43,902 bases of DNA from Candidatus Scatomonas merdigallinarum (GCA_018716305.1 DVKB01000001.1:1-43902), one strand, 5' to 3'; positions 27,543 through 35,293 are shown, counted from the first letter of the stretch. Numbers and translations: made by a program. The notes: generated by a model not told the origin, from the sequence alone.

Positions 27543-28631
27543 TTACTCCTCCTTCCGGCAGCGAGGGCTGTGCTCCTGAAAGTCCCCCCGGGACTCCGAA
27601 AGGGTATAGCCGATCTGCCCCATCATATTCTCCAGTTCTTTTCTGCCCTCTGCCGCCTCCTGGCCGGCACAGAGCTTGTGGTCGTACAGTTCATATTTTT
27701 CCCGCTGCCCCGGCATGCCCAAATTGGGCATGACCACGTTGGCGCCTGCCAGGATCCCCAGCTTTCTTCCCTCCGGATGGAGGGTGGAGAGCGCCGTGGT
27801 AGCCGGCAGCAGCACATCGGGATACAGCAGCCTTAAAACAGACAGCAGCCGCAGGGTCCAGGTAAGAGAGCCGTTTTTCTGATCCGCGAAGGGCGTGCCG
27901 TGATGGACCAGATAGGGGCCGATACCGATCATCTCCGGCCGCAGGCGCCGGATAAACTCCAGATCTTCCCACAGAGTCTCCAGAGTCTGGCCGGGAGAGC
28001 CGATCATCATGCCGGTGCCCGTCTGATAACCCAGTTCTTTCAGATCCCGCAGACAGCGCATCCGGTTCTCCAAAGACATCTCCGGGGGATGCAGCTGACG
28101 GTAATGGCGGGGGTCCGCCGTCTCGTGGCGGAGCAGATACCGGTCTGCCCCTGCCCTGCGGAATCTCTTATAGGATTCCCGGGACTTTTCGCCCAGCGAA
28201 AGGGTGACCGCGCACCCGGGATACCTCTCCCGGATGGCCGCCACCGTATCTTCCACCCACGGATCATCCTGAAGAGGATCCTCCCCTCCCTGCAGGACGA
28301 AGGTACGGAATCCCAGACGGTACCCGTTACAGCAGCAGGCAAGAATTTCCTCCCGGCTCATACGGTACCTTTCCGCCTCTTTATTCCCCCGGCGGATGCC
28401 GCAGTAATAACAATTATTCTTACATATATTACTGATCTCAATGAGTCCCCGCAGATAAATCTTCCTGCCGAAACGTTCCGCCGAACAAGCTCTGGCCGCC
28501 TGGAACAGTGTCTGCTCCTCCTCCGGGGAAATATCGCCCATCAGCAGAAAAAAATCCTGCCGCTTCAGTTCCCCGCAGGCAGACAGACGACGGATTATAT
28601 CCCGTATTTTTCCGTCCTCCCGGAAGATCAT
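27543..28631 (-). CDS. hydE: [FeFe] hydrogenase H-cluster radical SAM maturase HydE
   Basis: A 362-aa radical SAM protein acting in assembly of the H-cluster. The cluster motif is CKNNCYYC (Cys70, Cys74, Cys77) within EISNICKNNCYYCGIR, and LQGGEDP follows. The barrel continues with SLGEKSRESYKRFRRAGADRYLLRHE and the HydE/BioB-type end with TALSTLHPEGR and NVVMPNLGMPGQREKYELYD. The start at 28631 overlaps the stop of the upstream unknown gene as ATGA, so the two are translationally coupled. A close alternative, the methylornithine synthase PylB, is disfavoured by the adjacent hydG. Confidence 0.94.
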   Translation of the reverse strand: MIFREDGKIRDIIRRLSACGELKRQDFFLLMGDISPEEEQTLFQAARACSAERFGRKIYLRGLIEISNICKNNCYYCGIRRGNKEAERYRMSREEILACCCNGYRLGFRTFVLQGGEDPLQDDPWVEDTVAAIRERYPGCAVTLSLGEKSRESYKRFRRAGADRYLLRHETADPRHYRQLHPPEMSLENRMRCLRDLKELGYQTGTGMMIGSPGQTLETLWEDLEFIRRLRPEMIGIGPYLVHHGTPFADQKNGSLTWTLRLLSVLRLLYPDVLLPATTALSTLHPEGRKLGILAGANVVMPNLGMPGQREKYELYDHKLCAGQEAAEGRKELENMMGQIGYTLSESRGDFQEHSPRCRKEE

Positions 28632-29239
28632 TTATGCTCCTCACCCCGGATCTTTGTCTCCAGCAGATTCCGGTTCCGGGGAAACATTTCATAAAAAACA
28701 TCTGTCGCCGCTCTGGTAAAAATCTCCAGTTCCTCCGCCATTCCCATTTCCCGGGGAATTTCGTAGGCCACCGTATAGACCTCTCTGGCCATTTTGCTCA
28801 GCAGCGAATTCTTGTTCATTTTTCCAAGTCCCAGAATCATGGAGGAATAGGCCTTGTCATCCTGGCAGATGGTAAGATACAATTCCGTCATATTGTGCAG
28901 TTCCTGGTACAGGGCCTCCTGGCCCTCCTGGCCGTACTGCTCTGCCAGGGCAAAATTCCAGTCTTTCAGTATCTTCTCTCTCTCCCTTTGGCGCTTCTTT
29001 TCCCCAAACAGGCCTCTGGTAGTGGTTCTGGTATAGGCCAGAGTCATCCAGCCTCTGATAAAACGGTCCACCTGCAGTTTGTCCCGCTTGTTCTCCTCAT
29101 ACCGCTCTTCCAGCAGTTTTTTCCGGACTTCCTTGTCCGGGCCCATTCCCTCCTGGGCAATGGCCTGCTCCAGGATCTCCTGCCGTTTTTCCCGTTCCAG
29201 TTCCCGGTAATATTTTGTCACCCAGTCTCTTTCTTCCAT
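28628..29239 (-). CDS. conserved helical protein of unknown function, first gene of the hyd run
   Basis: A 203-aa, very charged and probably all-helical cytoplasmic protein without a signal peptide or membrane segment. The N-terminal half is a Glu/Lys/Arg-rich helix or coiled coil (EREKRQEILEQAIAQ, KKLLEERYEENKRDKLQV). The middle has RFIRGWMTLAYTRTTTRGLFG, and the C-terminal half is a helical bundle. There are two Cys at most and no catalytic motif. I do not recognise the family with confidence. It is first in the operon behind a good promoter (29312-29340), and its stop overlaps the hydE start, so a role linked to hydrogenase maturation is possible but unproven. The start has AGGAGG. Confidence 0.75.
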   Translation of the reverse strand: MEERDWVTKYYRELEREKRQEILEQAIAQEGMGPDKEVRKKLLEERYEENKRDKLQVDRFIRGWMTLAYTRTTTRGLFGEKKRQREREKILKDWNFALAEQYGQEGQEALYQELHNMTELYLTICQDDKAYSSMILGLGKMNKNSLLSKMAREVYTVAYEIPREMGMAEELEIFTRAATDVFYEMFPRNRNLLETKIRGEEHK

Positions 29240-29311
29240 GTATACCTCCTGCTTCTATCTGCCCGGCCCCCCGGCCCGCAGTTTTTTACTGTACCGCGTT
29301 GAATCTCCTCT

Positions 29312-29340
29312 ATTCTATCACAGAAGAGAATTCCGCACAA
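29312..29340 (-). promoter_or_regulatory. promoter of the hydE-hydG-ftsH-uvrC run
   Basis: Minus-strand TTGTGC (29335-29340), 17-bp spacer, TAGAAT (29312-29317). The leader to the first ATG is about 65 nt. Confidence 0.7.
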
Positions 29341-29343
29341 CGA

Positions 29344-29380
29344 CAAAAGCAGGCCAGCGGCGCCTTTGCCGCCGGCCTGC
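29344..29380 (-). terminator. Rho-independent terminator of the J-domain protein operon
   Basis: Arms 29349-29361 and 29368-29380 pair over 13 bp, with one G-U wobble in the minus-strand RNA, followed by TTTT. It ends just upstream of the hyd promoter's -35. Between it and the J-protein stop (29381-29501) I see nothing else. Confidence 0.8.
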
Positions 29381-29501
29381 TCTCTATAGGGGAGGATAAG
29401 TATTTCCTTTATCTTTGGTATTCCATTGGAAAAGGTTCCAATGAACATTTACAGTATGCCCGCCTCCGCGGGTACTATACATCTTTTAAATCTTTTTTCT
29501 G

Positions 29502-30155
29502 TCAGATGAAAAAGAACCCTCCCCTGCCGCAGCAGCAGCACAGCAGTTCAAGGGCGCAGCAGCTGCAGCATGCCCGGCTGACATTATTTCCCTCGCAGTC
29601 CGCGCCGCCGTAGCCATAGCCCCGTCCCATATGGGAATACCAGTCCCCGTTTCCTGAGAGCTGCTGCAGCAGTTTCTGATATTCCAGATTCTCCGGCTCC
29701 AGATCCACAGCCATCTGGGCGTCCTCCACAGCGTTTACGTTGTTGCCAAGCCCCGCATTGGCAATGGCGTGCATATAATACCAGAGTCCGTTCCGATCCT
29801 GCATCCCGTTGAGAATATTCATAGCCTCGGCGAATCTCTGGTTATTGATATAGTTGGCCGCGGCCTGCATCTTGGGATCGTTGGTGTAAGCCCGGTAGCC
29901 GCCGTAGGCGGAATTTCCGTAGCCGCTGTAGCCGCCGCCCGCCGACGCGCTTCCGGCGGTTCCATGCTCCTTTTCATCCATGATCTGCTTGTAGGCCTGC
30001 TGAACCTGTTTGAATTTTTCCTCCGCCTGAGCTTTATTCGGGTTGTTGATATTGGCGTCCGGATGATATTTCCGGCTCAGTGTCCTGTATGCTTTTTTTA
30101 TTTCCTCAGCGCTGGCATTTCGGGAAACTCCCAGCACTTCATATGGATCCTGCAT
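29502..30155 (-). CDS. J-domain protein with TPR-like middle and C-terminal cysteine string
   Basis: A 217-aa protein. Residues 3-65 form a J domain with the Hsp70-stimulating HPD at 31-33 (YHPDAN) in [22 protein letters not shown] Gly/Tyr/Ser-rich linker (66-92) leads to a helical TPR-like segment (94-165) with [12 protein letters not shown] and [20 protein letters not shown]. The tail holds nine Cys between residues 187 and 209, including CCSCC and CCCC, and ends GGFFFI. It lacks the DnaJ zinc-finger and C-terminal peptide-binding domains, so it is not DnaJ itself. It would recruit DnaK to specific clients. It starts 3 bp after the DUF5685 gene, suggesting that protein as partner. The Cys tail could bind metal or anchor to a membrane; this is unproven. 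Confidence 0.88.
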   Translation of the reverse strand: MQDPYEVLGVSRNASAEEIKKAYRTLSRKYHPDANINNPNKAQAEEKFKQVQQAYKQIMDEKEHGTAGSASAGGGYSGYGNSAYGGYRAYTNDPKMQAAANYINNQRFAEAMNILNGMQDRNGLWYYMHAIANAGLGNNVNAVEDAQMAVDLEPENLEYQKLLQQLSGNGDWYSHMGRGYGYGGADCEGNNVSRACCSCCALELLCCCCGRGGFFFI

Positions 30156-30158
30156 TGA

Positions 30159-31022
30159 TTATCTGTTCTCCTCGCGCTTACTTATGCCTGCGGCCGCCCG
30201 GGAATCCTTTTTCCCGCGCAGCAGGCCATACTTTGTCCAAATACCAGAATACAATATATTCCTTAAAATGTCCACATTTTCTATAATAGGAAGCAGTTCA
30301 AAATACTCCGCGGCGGAAGCTGCCATCATTTTCAAAATCCTCCCTGCCTTCTCCTCATAATCCGGCCGGCCCGCAAGAAACAGAAATGGATTGTAGTTTC
30401 CATTATCCCGATCTTTGTCCGCGTCTTCATAGGCGTCCATGAGATAAATGAATTTTCCCAGATAAAAACCGATTTTTCTCAGTTCCTGACTCCACTCGTC
30501 CTCCCGGGGGACAAAAATCTCAGCCATTAACTTTCCGGTAAGGCCTGACGCCAGATCAATATCCGGGGAGCCCGCCTCCTCTGTCTGATGCAGTTCTCTC
30601 AAATATCTTCGAATCGCTTTGACCTGGCGGGGGTATCCGGCAGCCGCTTTCAGATACGCCTTCCGCAGCAGCCTGGCTGCCCGGTAGCTGAGCAACTTTC
30701 TCTCGTCCTGCCAGTCATCCATCAGATTGTGATACACCAGCAGCACATTCATATCCGCCGCGTATCTGGTATAGGGATTGCGGATACAGGGCCGTTTCGC
30801 GGAAGGGTGCAGAACACAGAAGTGCTTCTCCTCCCTCTCCGGTTTCTCATAAAGGCCGCTGAGCAGCACAGCCAGAAATGTCATATCATAGGTCAGGGTC
30901 ATTCTGGCCCGCTCCCCGTAATGCTCCTTCAGCTCCCGGCAGATGCCGCAGTAGTACCCCCGGTATCTGTCAAAGTCTTTCATTTTTAATTCTTCCCGGT
31001 TGATGGTGATGTATCCGAACAT
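30159..31022 (-). CDS. DUF5685 family protein
   Basis: A 287-aa helical protein. The opening MFGYITINREELKMKDFDRYRGYYCGICREL is characteristic of DUF5685. It has Cys25 and Cys28 (CGIC), Cys69 and Cys79, a possible metal site. Two acidic segments stand out: NLMDDWQDE (99-107) and LMDAYEDADKDRDNGNYNPF (194-213), spaced like the two metal-binding motifs of all-alpha isoprenoid synthases. That likeness is only a visual impression. No function is established for the family. The gene is in an operon with a zinc-ribbon membrane protein (12 bp upstream) and the J-domain protein (3 bp downstream). Confidence 0.8.
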   Translation of the reverse strand: MFGYITINREELKMKDFDRYRGYYCGICRELKEHYGERARMTLTYDMTFLAVLLSGLYEKPEREEKHFCVLHPSAKRPCIRNPYTRYAADMNVLLVYHNLMDDWQDERKLLSYRAARLLRKAYLKAAAGYPRQVKAIRRYLRELHQTEEAGSPDIDLASGLTGKLMAEIFVPREDEWSQELRKIGFYLGKFIYLMDAYEDADKDRDNGNYNPFLFLAGRPDYEEKAGRILKMMAASAAEYFELLPIIENVDILRNILYSGIWTKYGLLRGKKDSRAAAGISKREENR

Positions 31023-31034
31023 ACGCTTTTTCTT

Positions 31035-31427
31035 TTATGTCCTCCTGATAAATTCCGTATGGCACCTGGGACAGTGAATGGAAATTTTCCCTTTTCCTCT
31101 GGGCACTCTCACCTTCTGCCCGCAGGCAGGACACTGAAAATAGCAGTGGGTGCTGTCTTTCCGGCTGCGTCCGCCCCGGCCCAGGATCCGGTCTTTCAGG
31201 GACAGAAACTTTTCATTTTCCTCCCAGCGCTTTGTATGATTTCTGGAAAACATCCGTATGTATCCCCACACCAGCAGCGCCAGGGCAATGGTGTCCAGGA
31301 TCATGCCGCCGAAGAAAAAAGACAGAATAATCAGCGCCAGGGCGGCAAACAAAAGAAAACGGCCCAGCTGATCCATCCCGTAGCGCCCCTGCATAAAATT
31401 CTCCAGCTTATCTCTGAATCTGTTCAT
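31035..31427 (-). CDS. small membrane protein with C-terminal zinc ribbon
   Basis: A 130-aa protein. Residues 20-56 hold two closely spaced hydrophobic helices (GRFLLFAALALIILSFFF, MILDTIALALLVWGYI). A basic cytoplasmic linker follows, then a zinc ribbon CPAC-X14-CPRC (CPAC at 98-101 to CPRC near 118-121) separated by KVRVPRGKGKISIH. Function is unknown. It is first in the operon with DUF5685 and the J-domain protein, so the three may act together at the membrane. Confidence 0.8.
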   Translation of the reverse strand: MNRFRDKLENFMQGRYGMDQLGRFLLFAALALIILSFFFGGMILDTIALALLVWGYIRMFSRNHTKRWEENEKFLSLKDRILGRGGRSRKDSTHCYFQCPACGQKVRVPRGKGKISIHCPRCHTEFIRRT

Positions 31428-31480
31428 ATATTTCCTGACCTTTCCGGTTGATTCCGCCGCCCTCCGGCGGCGTTAGTCTT

Positions 31481-31509
31481 ACTTTATCCCTTTTGACCGA
31501 GAAAAGCAA
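31481..31509 (-). promoter_or_regulatory. possible promoter of the zinc-ribbon/DUF5685/J-protein operon
   Basis: Minus-strand TTGCTT (31504-31509), 17-bp spacer, TAAAGT (31481-31486). The leader contains a GC-rich hairpin with 7-bp arms (31455-31471 region). Confidence 0.5.
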
Positions 31510-31539
31510 TTCCCCGGCCTATTAATTTTTTCTAAAGAA

Positions 31540-31568
31540 TTGTAAAAATCCCCCGGATCCTCTATAAT
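31540..31568 (+). promoter_or_regulatory. promoter of the small membrane protein/HAD operon
   Basis: TTGTAA (31540-31545), 17-bp spacer, perfect TATAAT (31563-31568). The leader holds an 8-bp hairpin (arms 31580-31587 and 31593-31600) and an AAAGGAG site before the ATG at 31650. Confidence 0.8.
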
Positions 31569-31649
31569 GTTCCATGTCGGGATTCCGTCCTCCGGAATCC
31601 GGGACACCATACAGTTTTCTATGAATCATCAGTCAAAGGAGTTTTACGT

Positions 31650-31910
31650 ATGAAAAAAGCGAAACGGATTCTCGCGCTGATCGGCGTCCTTCTGCTGCTT
31701 GGCATGTACGGTTCCACCATGGTGTTCGCCCTGATGAAAAGTCCCGCGGCCAAGGGGCTGCTGATGGGTTCCATCTACTGCACCATCGCGGTTCCCGTGC
31801 TGCTGTACGCCATGACCCTGATCACCCGCCGTCTGAAGGACAAAAATCAGGATCTCCGCAGAGAACAGGAACAGCGGGAAAAGGAGGAAGAAGATGACAG
31901 CGCTCAATAA
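31650..31910 (+). CDS. small two-helix membrane protein of unknown function
   Basis: An 86-aa protein with two hydrophobic segments (about 7-28 and 37-58), a short loop between them, and a very charged C-terminal tail (RREQEQREKEEEDD), probably cytoplasmic. No known motif. Its last 17 bases overlap the HAD phosphatase gene, and its tail codons supply that gene's AGGAGG ribosome site, so the two are coupled. Confidence 0.75.
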   Translation: MKKAKRILALIGVLLLLGMYGSTMVFALMKSPAAKGLLMGSIYCTIAVPVLLYAMTLITRRLKDKNQDLRREQEQREKEEEDDSAQ

Positions 31911-32571
31911 AACGGAAAACTGCATCGACACCGTCATTTTCGATATCGGACGGGTACTGGTAGATTTTCAGCCGGATATCCCCCTGAACCGCCATGTTCC
32001 GGATCCCGGACTGCGCAGCCGGCTGAAAGCGGCGGTTTACAGCAACCCGGCCTGGTCTGAGGCGGACCGGGGAATTCTGCCGGAGGAGGAGATCATCGCC
32101 CGCTTTGTGGCGGCAGACCCCTCCCTGGAAAAAGAAATCCGGGCGGCCTATGACTGGTCCTGGGAAACCATCCGTCTCTTTCCCTACACAGAGGACTGGA
32201 TCCGCTCCCTGAAAAGCCGCGGCTTCCGGGTGTTCTGCCTGTCCAATTATTCCCGGCGTCTCCGGGAGACTACCGACCGGGAGCTTCGCTTTCTCTCTCT
32301 GGTGGACGGCGTTCTTTTTTCCTATGCCTGCGGCCTGATCAAACCCGATCCGGAAATTTACCGGCTGCTTTTCAAAACTTTTGATATCCGGCCGGAACGG
32401 GCCGTGTTTCTGGACGATAACCGGGACAATATCCTGGCGGCCGAAAGGGAGGGGCTTCATGCCATCCTTTTCACCGATTACAGCCAGGCGTCGGAACAGC
32501 TGGAAGCAATTCTTTCAGGCGAACCGGCAGCCTGCCAGCCCGGTCCGGAAAAAAGAGGAAGGTCTTTTTAA
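31894..32571 (+). CDS. HAD superfamily phosphatase, YihX-like
   Basis: A 225-aa HAD subfamily IA hydrolase. Motif I is IFDIGRVLVDF with nucleophile Asp17, motif II CLSNYS, motif III Lys in GLIKPDPEIY, and motif IV VFLDDNRDNI. The second residue of the usual DxD is Gly (DIG). This is also the case in E. coli YihX (FDLGNV), an alpha-glucose-1-phosphate phosphatase; the overall layout matches that enzyme. Glucose-1-phosphate as substrate is therefore a reasonable guess, fitting the nearby phosphorylase biology, but substrate range in this family is broad. The stop codon lies inside the loop of the terminator hairpin. Confidence 0.88.
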   Translation: MTALNKTENCIDTVIFDIGRVLVDFQPDIPLNRHVPDPGLRSRLKAAVYSNPAWSEADRGILPEEEIIARFVAADPSLEKEIRAAYDWSWETIRLFPYTEDWIRSLKSRGFRVFCLSNYSRRLRETTDRELRFLSLVDGVLFSYACGLIKPDPEIYRLLFKTFDIRPERAVFLDDNRDNILAAEREGLHAILFTDYSQASEQLEAILSGEPAACQPGPEKRGRSF

Positions 32572-32589
32572 GAGACCTTCCCTTTTTTT
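32549..32589. terminator. bidirectional terminator between the HAD and DUF5711 genes
   Basis: Arms 32557-32565 and 32573-32581 pair over nine bases, followed by seven T on the plus strand, with six A before the stem that give T on the minus strand. It serves the convergent genes on both sides. Confidence 0.9.
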
Positions 32590-32597
32590 CTTGCCCA

Positions 32598-33785
32598 TCA
32601 TTTCAGCTGGATCCGGTAGAGACCCTCTTCCGTAACCAGCAGAAACCTGCTTCGTCCGATCCCGGACATCTGTTGGATCATCACACCGTTCAATTCTCCC
32701 CGGAACTTCTCTACCCCCGCCTGGCTGTACACGCAGAACCCGGTGCGGTTATAGAGAAGGATCTGGCCGGACTGTATTTCTATCCCCTGGTATCCGTAAT
32801 CCAGTTCCTTCTGAAACAGAAGCTCTCCGTCTTTTCCGTACAGTTCCAGGATAAATCCGGAGCTGCCCTGTCCGTTCTCCAGCACCAGGCCGATGTGGGA
32901 GGCGTCATGGAAGATGCTGACAATCTCCTGCTCCACCGTGATTTTCTTTTGTTCTTCCGGAATCTGTCCTCCGCCGAACAGAGTAAATCCATCTTCCCGG
33001 AATGCCGCGCAGGTATCCTCGTCCAGGTACACCACCTCGGGGATCAGCAGATTGTCATAGGAAAAACTGCTTACCTGGTTGTCCACCTGAATCTGCCCCG
33101 CGCTTCCGAAATTATAGAAATTTAACTCTGTCTTCGGTCTGCCGTCTTCATACTTCAGGAAGGATACCGCCATCAGAAGTCCGTCTTCAGACAGCCCGAT
33201 ATCCAGGGGATACCCGGTGGAATCCATCGCTGTCTTAAAGGAAGCGATGACCTCCCCCTGGGGATCGTAATACCGGATCCAGGTGTCGGAGCTGTCCTCC
33301 AGAATCGCCGCTGTGGCACCCTGGGCAGCTGTCTCTGCTTTCAGAATCGGCATATCTGTGGAAAAGGAACCGATCTGTCCCTCCCTGCCGCAGATCACCA
33401 CAGAGGTTCCGTTCTTGTCATACAGAACCACCGTACTTCCGCAGCGGGCCAGGGCCGGCGCCTGCATGGAATAGCTGACGTTCCAGAGTACGGAGCCGTC
33501 CTCCCCGATAAGCCTGGCGTTTTCCGTGCCGTATCTGAGCACGTCCCCCTCAATCCCGCAGTACTGAAAAGCACCGGTATTTCCCCCTTCCAGTTCTGTG
33601 ATCTCATACGTTTTAAATCTGCTGTTTTTGATCAGATGGGCGGCAATCAGCAGCAGAGCCAGGATCACTGCTACCACAAGGGCGCACCGGATCCAGCGGT
33701 TTTTCATCAGAGCCCTCAGATGCCGGCCGGCGTTCCCCTGTCTTTCTTCCTCTATGATTTCTGTTTCCCTCTGTATTCCCTTCAT
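32598..33785 (-). CDS. DUF5711 family single-pass membrane protein
   Basis: A 395-aa protein with an acidic and basic cytoplasmic tail (1-30), a transmembrane helix (32-52), and a long extracellular domain of repeated short beta strands. The repeats read like beta-propeller blades (RLIGEDGSVLWNVSY, STVVLYDKNGTSVVIC, IRYYDPQGEVIASFK, FILELYGKDGELLFQ, GQILLYNRTGFCVYS). The pattern matches DUF5711, a clostridial family with no assigned function. It follows the LysM protein gene by 81 bp in the same direction, so both may belong to one envelope-related unit. The GAAGGG/GGGGAA ribosome region precedes the ATG at 33785. Confidence 0.8.
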   Translation of the reverse strand: MKGIQRETEIIEEERQGNAGRHLRALMKNRWIRCALVVAVILALLLIAAHLIKNSRFKTYEITELEGGNTGAFQYCGIEGDVLRYGTENARLIGEDGSVLWNVSYSMQAPALARCGSTVVLYDKNGTSVVICGREGQIGSFSTDMPILKAETAAQGATAAILEDSSDTWIRYYDPQGEVIASFKTAMDSTGYPLDIGLSEDGLLMAVSFLKYEDGRPKTELNFYNFGSAGQIQVDNQVSSFSYDNLLIPEVVYLDEDTCAAFREDGFTLFGGGQIPEEQKKITVEQEIVSIFHDASHIGLVLENGQGSSGFILELYGKDGELLFQKELDYGYQGIEIQSGQILLYNRTGFCVYSQAGVEKFRGELNGVMIQQMSGIGRSRFLLVTEEGLYRIQLK

Positions 33786-33866
33786 TCTTCTGTTCCCCTT
33801 TATAGATCCTCCTCTCCCCGCCGGAGGACTGTCCTGTGTTTCTGTTTCTTAAGCATACCATATTTT

Positions 33867-35033
33867 TCATGATTGGGGGAGTACTATTTTCTGTCCCGGA
33901 TAGATGACCGCATCCGGATCCAGCTGATTGAGACTGCAGATCTCATCCAGTCTCCCCAGATCTCCGTAATGCTCCCGGCAGATTTTGGAAAGAGTGTCCC
34001 CCTTTTTCACCGTATACTCTCTGACAGATGCCTGGGGCGCGGAAGATGTCTCCGCCGCGGGAGTGACAGAAGGCGTCCCCGGCTCCGGAGTCTCAATGGG
34101 TTCTTCCCCAGGCGCCGGGGTTTCCCCGGAGGGTTTCTCCAACTCCGGGGTCTCCGTTACAGCCAGAATCGAATCCCCCGCCGCGGATACGGAGGCAGGG
34201 TCTGGCTCTGTGACCGATTCCCGGCCTGTAATCCGATTGAAAAAAGCCCCGATCCGTTCCCCTGCCTCCGTGTAGGAAAGCGCCAGGATCAGCGTGGCCG
34301 CGGCCACGCTGGCTGTCAGCCCGTAAAACGCGGAATGCCTTCCCCTCTGCTCTTTCTTTCTCTCCTCCTGTTTTTCGCCTACCCGGCGCCGGAAATCCGC
34401 CACCGCTCTGTCTTTCCCAGGCCCGGGTTCTTCTACAGACTGATTTGCGTTCCCATCGATCATATAGCCCTGCATGGCGTCATTTTTCTCGTAATAGACG
34501 TAAAAACCGCTTTCCCGTTTCAGCCGTCCGCTGTCATAAGTAAAAAACGCTTCTTCTTTTTCTGTGGGTTCCATCAGGAACAGAACTTTATCGTTCCCGC
34601 CGAAATGATTCAGATGTGCTCTTAAGATAACTTCGTTTATCTCCATAGAAAATTCCGGAAGATTCAAAAACCACCCCAGGATCTCCTGTCCTTTAAAATA
34701 CTGTTCTGTGGTTTCATGGACCTGTTCCCAGATCCGCTCTGTAAAACTCACATGTTCCGGCGAGACTTCCATCCCCCCGATCACCATAGCGCTGCGGATA
34801 AACAGATACGCCGCTCCGTCCAGCCAGTTGTGCTGTCCCAGCAGGATTCCGGCGCTCCCCCGCTCCCGGTTTTCATCTTCCTGCCTCCTGAGAAAGGTGT
34901 AGGCGTAATCTTCCAGGTAAATTCTGCGGTTTCCCTTTGCCTCTCCGATCTGTCGGATATTCCGGGGAATCTGAAAAAAGCTTTCATTGCCTCTGGCTTC
35001 CTTCTTCTCCTCCTTATAGACAATCTCAATCAT
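33867..35033 (-). CDS. membrane protein with degenerate MPN/JAB-like domain and extracellular LysM
   Basis: A 388-aa protein. Residues 37-183 read as an MPN/JAMM-type fold: helix RIYLEDYAYTFLRR, strand AGILLGQ (61-67), VSFTERIWEQVHE (95-107), then QEILGWFLNLPEF (116-128), LRAHLNHF, KVLFLMEPTE and EEAFFTYDSGRL. JAMM enzymes have GWYHSHP with the zinc histidines at this point; here it is GWFLNLP, and the upstream Glu and downstream Ser/Asp are also missing, so it would be a non-catalytic binding domain. A charged helix (205-232), one transmembrane helix (236-253) and a Pro/Thr/Glu linker (270-338) lead to a LysM (339-385: YTVKKGDTLSKICREHYG) that binds peptidoglycan. The start at 35033 has GGTGAGGG upstream; a longer frame to 35165 gives an unlikely Arg/Gly-rich extension. 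Confidence 0.85.
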   Translation of the reverse strand: MIEIVYKEEKKEARGNESFFQIPRNIRQIGEAKGNRRIYLEDYAYTFLRRQEDENRERGSAGILLGQHNWLDGAAYLFIRSAMVIGGMEVSPEHVSFTERIWEQVHETTEQYFKGQEILGWFLNLPEFSMEINEVILRAHLNHFGGNDKVLFLMEPTEKEEAFFTYDSGRLKRESGFYVYYEKNDAMQGYMIDGNANQSVEEPGPGKDRAVADFRRRVGEKQEERKKEQRGRHSAFYGLTASVAAATLILALSYTEAGERIGAFFNRITGRESVTEPDPASVSAAGDSILAVTETPELEKPSGETPAPGEEPIETPEPGTPSVTPAAETSSAPQASVREYTVKKGDTLSKICREHYGDLGRLDEICSLNQLDPDAVIYPGQKIVLPQS

Positions 35034-35293
35034 AAATAAACCCTCACCCCTTTTTTGCCTCTGCTCAGAACCCGCTCCCCGCGGATTCCGGCCGGGGATC
35101 CGGCAGAGCCCTGTCCGGCCCAGGAGCCCTCCGGATCTCTGTCCACCTATGGTAGCACATAACAACTGAAAAATTTATCGGTTTTTGCACACGGTTCCGG
35201 GATTTTCTGCGACATTTTCCGGGACTGCGCATGAAACCGCCCCTTCCGGAATATCCTTATAAGGAAATGTTCCGGAGAAAGGCAGGTTTGCGC

